A stretch of DNA of 64,000 nucleotides from contig BBXU01000672.1 in NCBI GenBank assembly GCA_001598975.1, positions 1-64,000 of the forward strand. Reading direction: 5' to 3'. The notes beneath the pieces were generated by a model, which was not told the origin of the DNA, did no database searches, and was given only the letters and a program-made list of their open reading frames with translations. The stretch comes from Parachlorella kessleri (Eukaryota; Chlorophyta; Trebouxiophyceae; Chlorellales; Chlorellaceae). Shown in pieces: positions 21,461 through 31,731 of the stretch; position 1 is the stretch's first letter; each line of letters opens with the position of its first letter. A program made the translations under genes and the position numbers.

Positions 21461-22898
21461 TCAGCTCCCCCGACGCTCCCGCGGGAAAGCTGGCGGCGGA
21501 GCGGCGCCCCCCGCCAGGGCAGCAGAGGAGTTGGCAAGCAGCGGGGCCAGCTCCAGCAGCAGCGCCACCCTTTGCAGGTCGACAGCCGCGCCCAGCGGCT
21601 CCGACGCTGCTGCCAGCCCTGCCGGCAGGCTGGGCGGCTCGAGCCGAGGCGGCAGCTGCAGCGGCTGGGCCCGCGGCAGCTGTGGAGGCGCCGCCTGCGC
21701 CAGGTGTGCCGGCAGCGGCTGCGGCTGAGTGGGGCCTTGCTGTGTCTGCAGCGCCGTTGGCACAAAGCCCGGTGCCGTCGTCGCTTGACACAGCCCGCCC
21801 CAGAGCCCTGCTGCCTCCAGCCGCTGCTTTAGCTGCATGTCAGCCTGCACGACCCAGAGCCAGCACAGGCTCGATCGCTTGCAGCGAAAGACAATGCTGG
21901 CCGGGGTTGCAGGGTGTATGGCTTGGATATGCTACAGCCAAGCGCCTCCGGCGACAGCCACCCTCACCACGGCAGTCAGTATGGCATCCAGGCAGACAAG
22001 GTTGGTTACATCTTCATGAAATGATGAAGATTTCTACATTTCTGAAATACCCAGGCGGCCCTCCCCCCCGCTTGGTGCACAACAAGGCCCCCGCAGGCTA
22101 TCGGGATTGTAAAAATGGCGGTCTCAGCACCCAATCACAAGGCCGCACAGTGTCCAGGGCCTTACCTGCGCCTCCTGCCGCAGCTTCCCCAGCACCTCCC
22201 TCTGCAGCAGCGCCACCAGCTCCAGCTGCCTCACCATCTGCTGGCGCTCCAGCTGCTGCCGCTCCTGCTGCTGCTGCTGCTCTGCCTGCTGGGTGGGTGG
22301 CCCCTCAGCGCCCGCGCCGCCCGGCGCGTGTGGAGAGCCTTGAGCCGGAGGCTCAGGGGCGGCCACCTGGGGGGCAATGAGAGAGGCCAGGCTGATGAAC
22401 TGGTTTGCAACTTTGAGCGCATTCTCGATGGGATCCCCCTCGGGCGGGGGAGGAGCCACCGCCGCGGGTGCCACGGGGGCGGCAGCTGAGGCCACCCGTG
22501 CGCTGCGGTTGCGGCGAGGGGGCGGGGCCCCAATGGCTGCTGCACATGCACTGGCGCCTGTTGGGCAAAGTGCCGCCCTGGCCGCTGGCTGCTGGCGGGG
22601 GATGGTATGCCCACCTGCTGCTGCTGCTGTGGTTGTTGTTGCTGCTGCTGCTGTGCCGGCATTGGGTTATGGCTATTAGGCAGCGGCAGCTGACCCCACG
22701 GCTGGAAAGGGCTGCTGTCTGTGTGCTGAAAAGGTGCCCACACAAGGCTCGCTACGCTGGGCAGATGGCCCGGTGCTGCCGCCGTCGGTGCTGCTGTAGT
22801 TCCTGAGGGGCTGCCACTGCCGTCGCCCTTCACGCCCTCACCGTCACCTAGAGGTGCCGCCTGGCTAAAGGAACCGTTACCACCCCCAGCTTGAAGGG
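21461..22898 (-). pseudogene. GARP-family relative lacking a visible Myb domain (tail module only), with frame break
   Basis: Two minus-strand exons resemble the 3' half of GARP genes A-C. Exon 21461-21844 (127 codons plus stop) begins ADMQLKQRLEAAGL. The exon ending at 22166 ends ELVALLQREVLGKLRQEAQ. They meet at a phase-0 intron in the same place as in A-C. Upstream Gln-rich coding up to about 22898 (HNPMPAQQQQ, FAQQAPVHVQQPLG) is in a different frame from the segment that reads PPPPEGDPIENALKVANQFISLA-type sequence. One frame change is therefore needed around 22460-22560, by an indel, a very short intron or an assembly error. No WTPELH or SHLQKYR exon was found between 22.9 and 23.9 kb. 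It may be a truncated pseudogene, or a Myb-less protein able to pair with its neighbours through the tail. Confidence 0.5.
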
Positions 22899-23869
22899 CT
22901 GCACTACGCAAGCACAAGAAGCGTCAACCCACCATGTAGCTGGACAATGCGCTGGCTGAAAAGAGACCTATTCTAAACGAAGTGGCCGCCACACGGGCCG
23001 CCAGCAGCATGGCATCGCCGACTGCTTGTACCTGCGGCAGCAAAGGGAGTTTCTGCGGCAGCCCGTGCACCTTCCTGGGCTCGTCCTGGGCTGTCCTCTG
23101 GCCCCATCAATAGCAAAGCCCATACCAAAGCACGCTGCTTGAAAGGGCAGAACCAGGCTTTACCGCGGGATGGAAGATATTTGTGACCCTCTGATACTTG
23201 TGGTCGGAGGGGGAGTTGACGCAAGAATAAGAAAGCTCTCCAACAAGCCTAGCTCCAGTATGCATTAGCACTGTCCATCCGTAAAATCTGGCAGCAAGTG
23301 TTCTGGTGCTGGTTGACGTGCTTTTTCCACCTCCGCCGCCACATGGCAGCCGCCCCCCGACAAGTGTGTCCAACTGTCCTGTGAGCCTTGTCTTCTCTTT
23401 GCGATTGGCATTCCAAAAGGAAACAGCGTAGTGGGAAAGTGCCTTTCCACCCGCTGCAGCAGGGCTAGTGCAGCAAGTACTTCTGTCAACCATACCCCTG
23501 TGGGCTGTGAGGGCGGCATGCCGTGTATGTGCATGACGTGACACTTCAGAACTATAAGAACTTGGCAGTTGCAATTCACTGTACTCGCTCATAGCTAGTC
23601 TAGGCGGGCTAACCCCTCCCTGCCGGGGGTACAAAACAATAGCATCGCTTTGCTAAACAAGTTGGCAACAAACATAGCCTTCTCCAGAGTACTGGTCAAG
23701 CTAGCAAGTTTTCGCTGGAGGTTCTTCACCCTTTCTTGCGGTGCCCTCCTATCAAGCCGTTGTTGCCATGGCTTTGGTTGTGTGTTAGCTGATCAGCCGA
23801 ATATCAGTAAGCTGGCGGTACAAGTGTTGTGCCTGGGTACGCTGAGGTCTAGCCCGCCCGCTGCACTCT
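22899..23869. other. Intergenic or 5' region of the Myb-less GARP relative
   Basis: About 1 kb upstream of the minus-strand GARP relative. A phase-1 acceptor at 22898 implies at least one more upstream exon. A candidate is a minus-strand open frame that starts with ATG at 23592 (MSEYSELQLPSS) and runs to 23107, but it matches no family I know and has no GARP motif. The 3' UTR of the DUF455 gene should also lie here. Confidence 0.4.
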
Positions 23870-26800
23870 CTACTGCTCAGCTTTCTCACCAACCCCGGCT
23901 GCTGCACCTCCTCCTGTTGCTTGTGCTGCCACTCCCGGCAGGGCCGCTGTACCCGACTCGGGCAGCTGTGCCAGTGGAAGGTACCACTCAGGCCCAAAGC
24001 CCGCCTTGGCTCGTGCCTGCTCGTTGAAGGGGGGCTTGAGGGGGCCCCTGCATGGGCCAGCACGCGGGTTGGGTGTGAGGGTCTCAACTGAAATTTCCCA
24101 CTGGGGATGGGGCGTGGGGGCAAGTTTGCGGCAGCTGGACAGCCCATGGGCACCCCAGCAACAATGTAGCTACCTGCCACCCATGCTAACAATGTAGACA
24201 TGCTTGCAGAGCTAGGCATACCCACACCCAGGTAAAGCGACCCGCCCGCAAGCTTGGGCAGGAAGTGCTAAGGCAGCATAGCCCAGCACTACGAATCTCT
24301 GACCAGCTGGACCCAGCGGGCCCACACACTGCCCAGCTTAGATGCAAAAGCTCAACAACAGCGACCCCCTCCCAAGCACGCCGTGCTGCACATGCTATTG
24401 AAGCCCCCTTGGCGCAGGAAGAAACACACTTCTATTGCCCTTAGCGCGGCAAAGATGCTCCCTGAGCCCAGTCCCACCCCACACCCCTCACCAATGCAGC
24501 TGCCATTACCAAACATTAGGGCACCACTGGAATCCGTTGAAATTGCGAGGACAATGGAAGCAACTTCCTGGCCCGGGGCTGAGCACTTGGGCAGATACAA
24601 GAGGCCCTCACCTAAAGTGCCGCCGAATGAGCGCATGGAACCAGGCCTCAACAGTGGGGTAACTGGCTGCTTCGGCCGCCCACTGGGGCATTGCGCTGCC
24701 CACCCCAGCTGGTGGGCTGCGCCCCACCACATCTGCCACATCAGCAGGATCAGAGGAGCAGTCTTCACAGACGCCAGCGCCACCTTGGCTGGTGCCGCAG
24801 GCGCAGAAAACCGCGGGCTGCACCTCAGGCCGCGCTGTCGTAAGGGCCAGCTGTGCCACTACCGCCTGCACTGCGGAGCAGCCGCCATTCTGGACAGGCT
24901 GCTGCTGCCGCTGCTCAACCTCCCAATGCTGTGCAGCCGGGTCCGGGTCCGGTTCAGCTGTGCTCAAGTCTCCTGCTGCCGCTGCTGCTGCCGCTGGTGC
25001 TGCTGCTGCGGGTGCTGCTGTCCCCTGCCCAGCACCCACGGCTTCTTGCCCGGCCGCCATGCCCAGCGCGACTGCATGCAGGTGCCGCAGCCACCGGACG
25101 CCGGCGGCGCAGTGGGAGATCTCCTCCGCGTAGATGACTTCCTCCAGGAGGGCAGCGCTGGGCTCGTCGCCATTGGACCTGGCAGCAGCAGTTAGTAAAC
25201 CCAGGAATCGCTCCCATGCAACTTAGCAACGCGGGCAGCAGCTGCCACGCTGCAGCTGGCATCACCCCTGCCTGCCACAGACAGGCTGGGTTGGGCTTGG
25301 GCTTGGGACCTCAAAAGAAAATGCCTGCAATCCCAGTGCCAGGTACGCCTTGCAAGGCACTGCATGTCCAGCCACGGCCGCAGCCAGGGCGGCCCCCCCA
25401 CCTGAAGCGGTGGATGGTCTGTGGCAGCACGTCCAGCCCCCGCGCCTCGTGGGTGCAGTGCTCCACAGCCAGACGGGCCGCCAGGCTGCCCGCTGCGCCG
25501 CAGCAGCAACCAGGGAGCGATCAAGCACGATGCTCTGAAGGGAAGGGGCAGCTTTCAGACCAGGAGACCTCGTTGCCCACACAAGGGACCCATACTTCTT
25601 TTAACCTATAGGCAGTCCGCCTTGGGACATTGGGCCCGCACGAGCTCCGACCCAGACTTCAGTCACAAGCATCCAGCTGCCAGGAGGGGCCCTCCAAGCC
25701 ATCATTTGCCCTCCCGGCTACCAGACCATCTGCATCACCTTGCTGACCCTCTTACACTCTCTCTGGCAGGTCGCCAGCAACCCCCCAGCCAGCCCAGCCG
25801 CAGGCCCCGCCCGAGCAACACGAAACACCCACTGCCCAGCCCTGCACTGACCCGTCTCCCGGGCCGACTCCCACAGCCCGTCGTGTGCCGGCAGCGCGCC
25901 GTAGTGCGACCCCGTCTGCTCCAGCCGCTTCTCCAGCAGCTGGAAGTGGCGGCACTCGTCCTCCGCTACCTGCATGCAGCACCCAGCCAGCCAGTCAGCC
26001 CAGGGCCGGCCGAGATGCCACCCAGCGTCGCCAGTGGGGATAGCAGAGGATAACAGCCGTCAGAGGAGCGTGTTCCATGGAGGACAGGAAAGAGTCGAGG
26101 CCAGCAAGCTTGTTGATAACTGGTCGCAGTAGGGCAGTGAGCCGAGTGGGGGCGCCAGCTGTACCCTCCAAGCGATATTTGCAGCCGTGTGGCTACGCGC
26201 TGCTTCTCAAGCCCAGCCAGGGCTGTACTTCATTGCCAGGCCCCTACAGCTTCCAACCTTGCCTGCCGGGCCCAAACTATGGGCAGCACATGTACAGCGG
26301 CGGTACTCACGGTGACAAAGTCATCAAAGAAGGCTCTGGGTAGGCGGTAGGAGGGGTCCTGCCCAAAGCGGGCGATGATGTCCCACGCCAAGTCCACAGC
26401 CCAGTTCTCTATGTGCACCAGGCTGCAGCGCAAGCCAAAAATGTCCATCACCCAACAGCAGCCAGGGGTGGTGTGATTCTGTGTTGTTTGCTCAGGAGCA
26501 TGCAAAGGCACAAGGGCACATAGCCACTGCTCTCGGCAGCCTCATGGTAGCCCACGCCTGCCCTGATTCTGCAAAAATGTGCACGGCTGGGAGCATGCCG
26601 CCGAACCAGTAAGGCACCCTCTACCTGGCCTGGAGCCCCCATGCCGCACTCGGGTGGCACCCCAAGGTGCCACAAACAGCACTCCCAGCTTCTCTAGCCA
26701 TTGCACGTCCACCACGGCGCGGCAACACCAACCTGTGCAGCAGTGCCTGCCGGGAGGCCAGGGTGCCGCCCTTCTTGCGCTTGGGGACATCCTTAGGGGC

Positions 26801-27203
26801 CACCAGCTTCACCTGCAACACTGGCCTTGGCACCAAAGAAATGAAGCAAGCCTGGAAAGCACTTGCGCCCGTGTCTGATACTTGCCGACCCCTCAGTGAA
26901 GCCTGCCAAACCCTAGCGTTGGCGGTGCTATGCGGTTGCAACTGTTGCGCTATCAGACAGCCAAGGGTTGTTCCTCCCATGAAGTTGGTGGTCACCCACC
27001 TTAGTATCGTCCCTGGCAGGCCTGTCGGGTGGCAGCCTCACGGCCCCAGCGCCGGGCTCTCGTATAAGACCTTGCCGCCAAAGCTCTGCTGCTAGATTGG
27101 TAAACTCCGCCTTACTGTGGGGGTCTGGCTGCGTGAGAACTTTGAGGGCCACGGTTATGATGTCGTCGCCCTTTTGGGGTGGTGCACCTAAGTGGCTTTC
27201 CAT
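23870..27203 (-). CDS. DUF455 family ferritin-like protein
   Basis: Complete gene. Seven exons join in frame to 449 residues: 27000-27203, 26733-26812, 26311-26422, 25852-25969, 25402-25492, 24612-25178 and 23870-24047. DUF455 proteins are uncharacterised four-helix, ferritin-like proteins of bacteria and plants. The hallmark segments are present in order: LVHIENWAVDLAWD, PRAFFDDFVTVAEDECRHF, GSHYGALPAHDGLWE, VEHCTHEARGLDV, EEVIYAEEISHCAAGVRWL, and RRHFRGPLKPPFN near the end. Glu and the ExxH pairs ECRH and EISH are the likely di-metal ligands and are intact. The start is ATG 27201-27203; the codon before it is GTG. Exon 6 carries an extra Ala/Gln-rich insert of about 140 residues between the last helix and the RRHFRGPLKPPFN tail, absent from typical family members. 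The true substrate is unknown. Confidence 0.92.
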
Positions 27204-27847
27204 CACTTTGAATGACGTAACAACAACTTTGCCTGCCGCTCAGCTAGCTAGGATCGCCTTTCGTCTCATGTGGCGCCTTTTTTGTCATGATGACATCATG
27301 ATGGCTTGTTCAAACGACTCCTCCGGCACGTCCTTTGGCGCAATCGGTGTGGTGACTATGTCTCACCACAGAAGCTGCAGCTTTGCAGGTTGAAGGGGTA
27401 TCAGAACCTTGAGGTTGTAACGTGAAGATGCTATGTTTCACTTCCCATGCCTTACTGCCTGTTGAGGTGCGAGCCGAATACCTGTTCAGGGACGTCAACA
27501 GGAAATGCCCCTAGGAGTGTTTGGAAAACTGCATCCAACCAGGCGTCTCGTGGGGCCTGCTGCCATCAGAAATGGAGCAGGGGACAAAGACAATGCGACA
27601 GACAACAGCAGTCATCGATCACAGCACAGGACTTACTTGATCACAGCACCCATCTCAAAGGCAGCAAACACAGTCCAGGGAACACGCTGACATTATTGCT
27701 AACAAAATCAGAGTGTAATTTCACCGATCAGCAGAATAGAATCAATATCAACTTCACTGTTGACCGATTAGTCAACAGTACCCTCCTTTGATAAACAGCA
27801 CCCCTTTCTAACAACTAAATACCTGCTTCACACGCATGCAAGAGGAT
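27204..27847. other. Intergenic between the DUF455 5' end and the DUF2358 3' end
   Basis: About 640 bp with no recognised exon. It should contain the DUF455 promoter and the DUF2358 3' UTR. A perfect 9-bp-stem hairpin lies at 27756-27779. Confidence 0.6.
27756..27779 (-). other. Perfect hairpin in the DUF2358 3' flank
   Basis: ACTGTTGAC and GTCAACAGT form a 9-bp perfect stem around a 6-base loop (CGATTA). It lies 69-92 bases downstream of the proposed DUF2358 stop, so it may sit in the 3' UTR. Its function is unknown. Confidence 0.5.
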
Positions 27848-29652
27848 TCATGCTACCCTTCCCCTGCCCCACCCACATGCTTTACGACCTTCACCAACTC
27901 TGTCACACCAGCTGCTACCAAGGCTAGGTAGCACCCATCCTCCAGCAATGCTCCCCCCAGCCCCTGCAAAGAGACGGGGACCACACTGCTCTGCCAGCAA
28001 ACACTTGCGTTTGGGGTACTGTTGCCCCACGCCTTTTAAACAAACATTCTCCTGAGGGACCCCAGGCTTGCAAGGCCAATGACATACGCATGGAACTAGA
28101 TACATTTCGGATTCAGCATCGACCAGAGAGGCAGTGTCAATCAGTTTTCCATAGCAGGGCTGAGAAAAAGAATGAATGGGCGACCCAACACTAGTGGTGA
28201 GGACCAGCGCAATGCCCAGGGTACCCATGCAGGCCTCAGGTGATCCTCCCACCACAGCGTCCCCTTTGCAGCAGCTGGCAACTCACAGGGAGGCCTTCTC
28301 CTCGCGCCAGGTGCACCACCAGCAGCAGCGGCGCCACCACGAGCGTCACCCGCAGCACCCCGGGCGACAATGCTTGCCAAACGCCCAGAGCATCGCCATC
28401 GTGCAGCGCTTGCATGCCGGCTTCCCACCGGGTGCCAGGCACCTTGGCCGCAGGGCGTAGTAGGCGGCGGAGCACCTTACCCGGGTCGGCATCCCAGTCC
28501 TCAAGGTGCTTCACAACCAGGCCTGTCTCCTGTCAGCGGCAATGGGGCAGCATGGGGCGGGGGCTGGAGGGAGAAGGTAGCAGCCGCCTGCCGGGCAAGG
28601 AGGCTGGGTGGACCTTCCTTCCACTCATTGATGGCCAGGCAGTGCGCACAACCCTGCCACCCGGCTGCCTAAGCACGTCTGCCTGGTGCCTAAAAGGCTG
28701 GGGTGCGGGCAACAGCACTGCTGCCCACCTTGTCAAACACGTGGGTGGTGCTGCCCCCGGCTGCGAGCAGCGGTTTCCAGGGCAGGTCCAGCACCGCACT
28801 GAAACGCCACTTGGTCTTCAGGCTGTCCTCGCCCTCCTCCCAGCTGTAGATATCCAACTTCTTGTCCAGGCTGTGCGGGGCAAGCAACACAACCATGGCA
28901 TGACACCGCTACATGTCAACCACCAAGGGGGTAAGGTTTGTGGCAGCAAGCAAGTAGAGCTTACCAGGAAGCAAGTCGAGCCAGGCAAGCTACACCACTC
29001 ACATCAAGCTGCCCAGGTTGGACACATTCTTTTTGAACCGCTGCACGCCCCTGAAGCCAGTGAATGGGTCTGCAAAGAGGCAGTCCGGTGCATAGGCTTT
29101 CATGGCGCCTGCCCCCGACACAAAGTAGTTCTGGTCATAGTCGGCCCTGATCTCAGCCAGGGCTTCCGCTCTGTTGACGGTGAAGGTCTGCTGGCTGTCT
29201 TGCTGTTGCTGCTGCTGCTTGCGTGTGACGCCAACCATGTTGCCAAATTGCTCAGCTGCAAACCAGGCTGCCTGTAACCCCAGCCCTGCATCCAGGCAAA
29301 GCCAGGGGGTCCAGCGGACAACCTTAGGCCTAACAGTGCACAAGCGTACCAGCATGCCAATTTGGGAGACAAAGATTGCAAGGAGGCACCAGAAAATATC
29401 AGCAGGGGCGTTGTCCCCATAACCTGCACCAAGATATGCAAATCCAGTCAAGCCTGCGACTGTCGGCTGTAGCATATCAGTCCTGCCTGTGCGTGGCTTG
29501 GCGGAGCCCTGTTGCGCTTCGGTGCTGGGCGCCTTTGCCAAAACAGTAACCACTCTGTGCTTGCGTGGACAATAGGTGGGGTAGACATGGAAGAAATGTC
29601 CGGGTCGGGCAAGGCAAAGCCTCCTGCCGTGGATCAAGGCAGTCTTCGTCAT
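27848..29652 (-). CDS. DUF2358 (NTF2-like) protein, probably chloroplast-targeted membrane protein
   Basis: Exons 29003-29652, 28729-28870, 28287-28529 and probably 27848-28159 join in frame (448 residues). From ATG 29652 the N-terminus (MTKTALIHGRRLCLARPG) is basic and lacks acidic residues, like a plastid transit peptide. Hydrophobic stretches follow (VAGLTGFAYLGAGYG; FWCLLAIFVSQIGMLVRL). The DUF2358 core reads EIRADYDQNYFVSG, CLFADPFTGFRGVQRFKKN, LDIYSWEEGEDSLKTKWRFS, then VKHLEDWDADPGKVLRRLL. A last membrane segment (RVTLVVAPLLLVVHLA) follows. DUF2358 is a conserved plant and cyanobacterial family without a defined reaction. The last exon is least certain: a strong CTTTTTCTCAG acceptor supports it, but the sequence is unfamiliar; without splicing the frame ends at 28236. 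An open frame extends upstream to 29937, but the internal ATG fits a transit peptide better. An LTR retrotransposon lies 263 bp upstream. Confidence 0.75.
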
Positions 29653-29909
29653 GACTGGTTCCTGTACGATCCCTCGCTTTTTTGGACTTGTATAAAAGCT
29701 AGCAAAGTTTCCAACAAAGAATAAGAATACAAGTCCAACAAGGAGTGGCTGTACAGCGATCGGTACCAAGTGTACCGCTACACAATTGCACTGAAAAGAG
29801 GGATCGACAGCAAGTCCCTCTGGCCGCCCGTCCGCGACGAGTGGTGAGCTAGATGAGCATGGCCATGGTGAGACACTGTTTGAGGTATCCTGGCGCCCAG
29901 GTGCGATTC

Positions 29910-29914
29910 TGTTG
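29910..29914. repeat. Target-site duplication, left copy
   Basis: TGTTG directly abuts the left LTR and is repeated exactly after the right LTR at 34546-34550. A 5-bp duplication is typical of Ty3/gypsy integration. Confidence 0.93.
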
Positions 29915-30141
29915 TGTAGCAGGACAGTACCTGCCACCTGGCAAGTCGTGGTTAGTCGGCGTGCCTTGCATGCTGTGCTTTCCTTTTATCCCCTAGAATC
30001 TTCTGATCCTGTGCGCCTAGTTGAAGGCGGCCCGATGGTGAGAGCTCGGACAGTCTTAGCTAGTACCCCAACCCTGTAACAACCATCGCCTGCCATCGAG
30101 TTCGGTTCGACCATCAGATACTGGTACTGAGACCCCTCACA
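29915..30141 (+). repeat. Left LTR (227 bp)
   Basis: Starts TGTAGCAGGACAG and ends CCCCTCACA. It matches 34318-34545 except for one missing A near the start and one C/T difference near position 70 of the repeat. Confidence 0.95.
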
Positions 30142-30164
30142 TTTTGGTTCCCCCACCGGGAACA
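30142..30164 (+). promoter_or_regulatory. Candidate tRNA primer binding site
   Basis: TGGTTCCCCCACCGGGAA begins three bases after the left LTR. Its reverse complement has the layout of a tRNA 3' end: T-stem CCGG, a G-rich acceptor strand, then CCA. It is not the common initiator-Met site (TGGTATCAGAGC). The primer tRNA could not be identified from this window. Confidence 0.6.
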
Positions 30165-30457
30165 GCAGCGAGCTCAAGCCTTCATCAAGGTGCGTTGTAG
30201 CCTCTATGGAGGAGTGAGCTTGCAGGCTTTCGGCTGGTGAGGCCGGGTTCGGCCTAGGATGGTAGGGTTGTAGGACATGCTTCTCCGCAGGGCCCAGACG
30301 ATGCCAGCACAACCGATGTGAGTTTCGATGCCGATCAGTAGACTGCGATGCTGTGCCGTGCTGGGTCGATCTGCGTGCCCTGCAGGATGGGTGGGTGCTG
30401 ATGCACCTGCCCCCCTCACTGCCACACACTCACCTCATTCACGCCCACCTCATCCAA

Positions 30458-30526
30458 ACCCAAAGTCCCGCGTGTAGGGCACCCAAAGTCCCGCGTGTAG
30501 GGCACCCAAAGACCCGCGTGTAGGGC
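30458..30526 (+). repeat. Three tandem 23-bp repeats in the element leader
   Basis: Units at 30458-30480, 30481-30503 and 30504-30526 start ACCCAAAG and end GTGTAGGGC. The third differs by one base (AAAGAC for AAAGTC). They lie in the untranslated leader 59 bp before the gag ATG and could act in packaging, translation or promoter function. Confidence 0.9.
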
Positions 30527-30584
30527 ATCGCTGATCTCCAGCAGAGCTGCTGACCGCACCTGCTACCCTGCCCTGCTGCAGGCT

Positions 30585-31582
30585 ATGGCTGACCAGGCTG
30601 AGAACTACGAAGATCTCGACTATGGAGAGGACGAAGCAGCTGGTCCAGCAGGCCAGCCGGCAGCAGCAGCAGACGAGTGGTCAGACCCCGAGTCCCCTCC
30701 AGCCAGGCGGGTAGAGGCCCTATCCAAGAGGCTGGAGGAGGATAGGGACAATCGGCTCAGCAGGCGCGACATTGAGAAGCAGGAGGAGGAGCAGGAGCGC
30801 CTGCAGAAACGGCTTGCAGCGCTCAGGAGGGGCCACCGCTCCGGCCTTTGCACTCGGTGCTACCTGCCAGAGTGCTCAGCTGAGAAGGAGCATCAGTGCA
30901 GGACGCCAGAAAATCGCCTGCTCTGCTGGAGGTGAGGCGACAGTCCCTGCACCCACCTGTGTGAAGAAGGTCACATTTCATAGGCTAGATAGCTAGAAGA
31001 CCCCCGACAGAACCAGTGTGTGAGAGCCCTGATGACCTGTAGCGTAGTGCCTGGCCTTGCTGGGATAGAGGCTATCAGAGATCCCGTGCCGATTGAACTT
31101 AAAAAGCTGTGGGCTGTGCTGGCCTGTGCAGCTGCGGAGAGCTGGGGCATGGTGGCGGCCGTAGCAGATGCCCCAACTACGACGGGCTGCACTGTGATGG
31201 GTGCGGTGACCCAGGTCATGTCCAGCTGGTGTGCCGCAAGAGCAACAAGCGGCCCAGGACCAACAAGCAGCCCGTGCGGCAGCCACAGCAGCGGTCTGGC
31301 TCCGTGGAGGGCCGCCTCACCAGCCTCTTGCTCGGTACCTTTCTGGGCAGGGATGAGCGGGCTCCTGACACAGACCTAGGTGCGTTGTTTGGTGCACCTG
31401 CAGCTGTCCCCACACCTGTACCCATGCACCAGATGGCGCCTGTGCCACCTTCCCCGGTGCCACAGCTGCAGGTCCGCATCCAAAACCCCCAGGTGCCAGC
31501 TGGCCGCCGCCCCACCTTTGATGCCACGGGGTATAGGGAGGGGATGTATCCGTCTTTGCAGGAAATTCATAAGCGCATGTAG
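30585..31582 (+). CDS. gag-like protein with zinc knuckles, apparently spliced
   Basis: The ATG at 30585 opens an acidic, then coiled-coil-like protein (RDIEKQEEEQERLQKRLAAL). That frame stops at 30935 unless a 200-base intron (30932-31131) is removed. The donor is GAG|GTGAGG and the acceptor TGTGCAG|C. Joined, exons 30585-30931 and 31132-31582 give 265 residues, and the junction creates the first Cys-X2-Cys-X4-His of a zinc knuckle (CWSCGELGH). The second knuckle, CDGCGDPGHVQLVC, is a perfect CX2CX4HX4C. Zinc knuckles bind element RNA during packaging. Unspliced, the first knuckle would be broken. The 3' third of this gene is the part duplicated in inverted orientation downstream. Confidence 0.65.
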
Positions 31583-31731
31583 AGCAGTTGCATAGGTAGC
31601 AGATGCCGAACTTTCAAATCCTTCTCAAGCCAGCACTGGCATTTCCCTTCGTGCCCTGATCAAGTATTTCTCCTTGGCAGTTTGTTCGCACATGTCCCTT
31701 GGACTCACCCCCACATTCACATCATTCTTTC
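31265..31731 (+). repeat. Inverted repeat, left arm (467 bp)
   Basis: Covers the gag 3' end and the sequence after its stop. The reverse complement matches 32036-32502 at equal length, with only about five or six differences seen by eye. Confidence 0.95.

Noticed and set aside
23282..23340. GGGGGKST string resembling a Walker A P-loop (minus strand)
   Set aside because: No Walker B or surrounding ATPase fold was found, and Gly/Ser/Thr runs arise easily in this composition.
29653..29937. Upstream extension of the DUF2358 frame to 29937
   Set aside because: The extension runs into the region next to the LTR and would put about 95 residues, including a hydrophobic stretch, before a good transit-peptide-like start at 29652.
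30060..30120. GGTTCGACC in the LTR, like a tRNA B box
   Set aside because: There is no A box or cloverleaf at proper spacing, and it occurs in both LTRs. It is not a tRNA gene.
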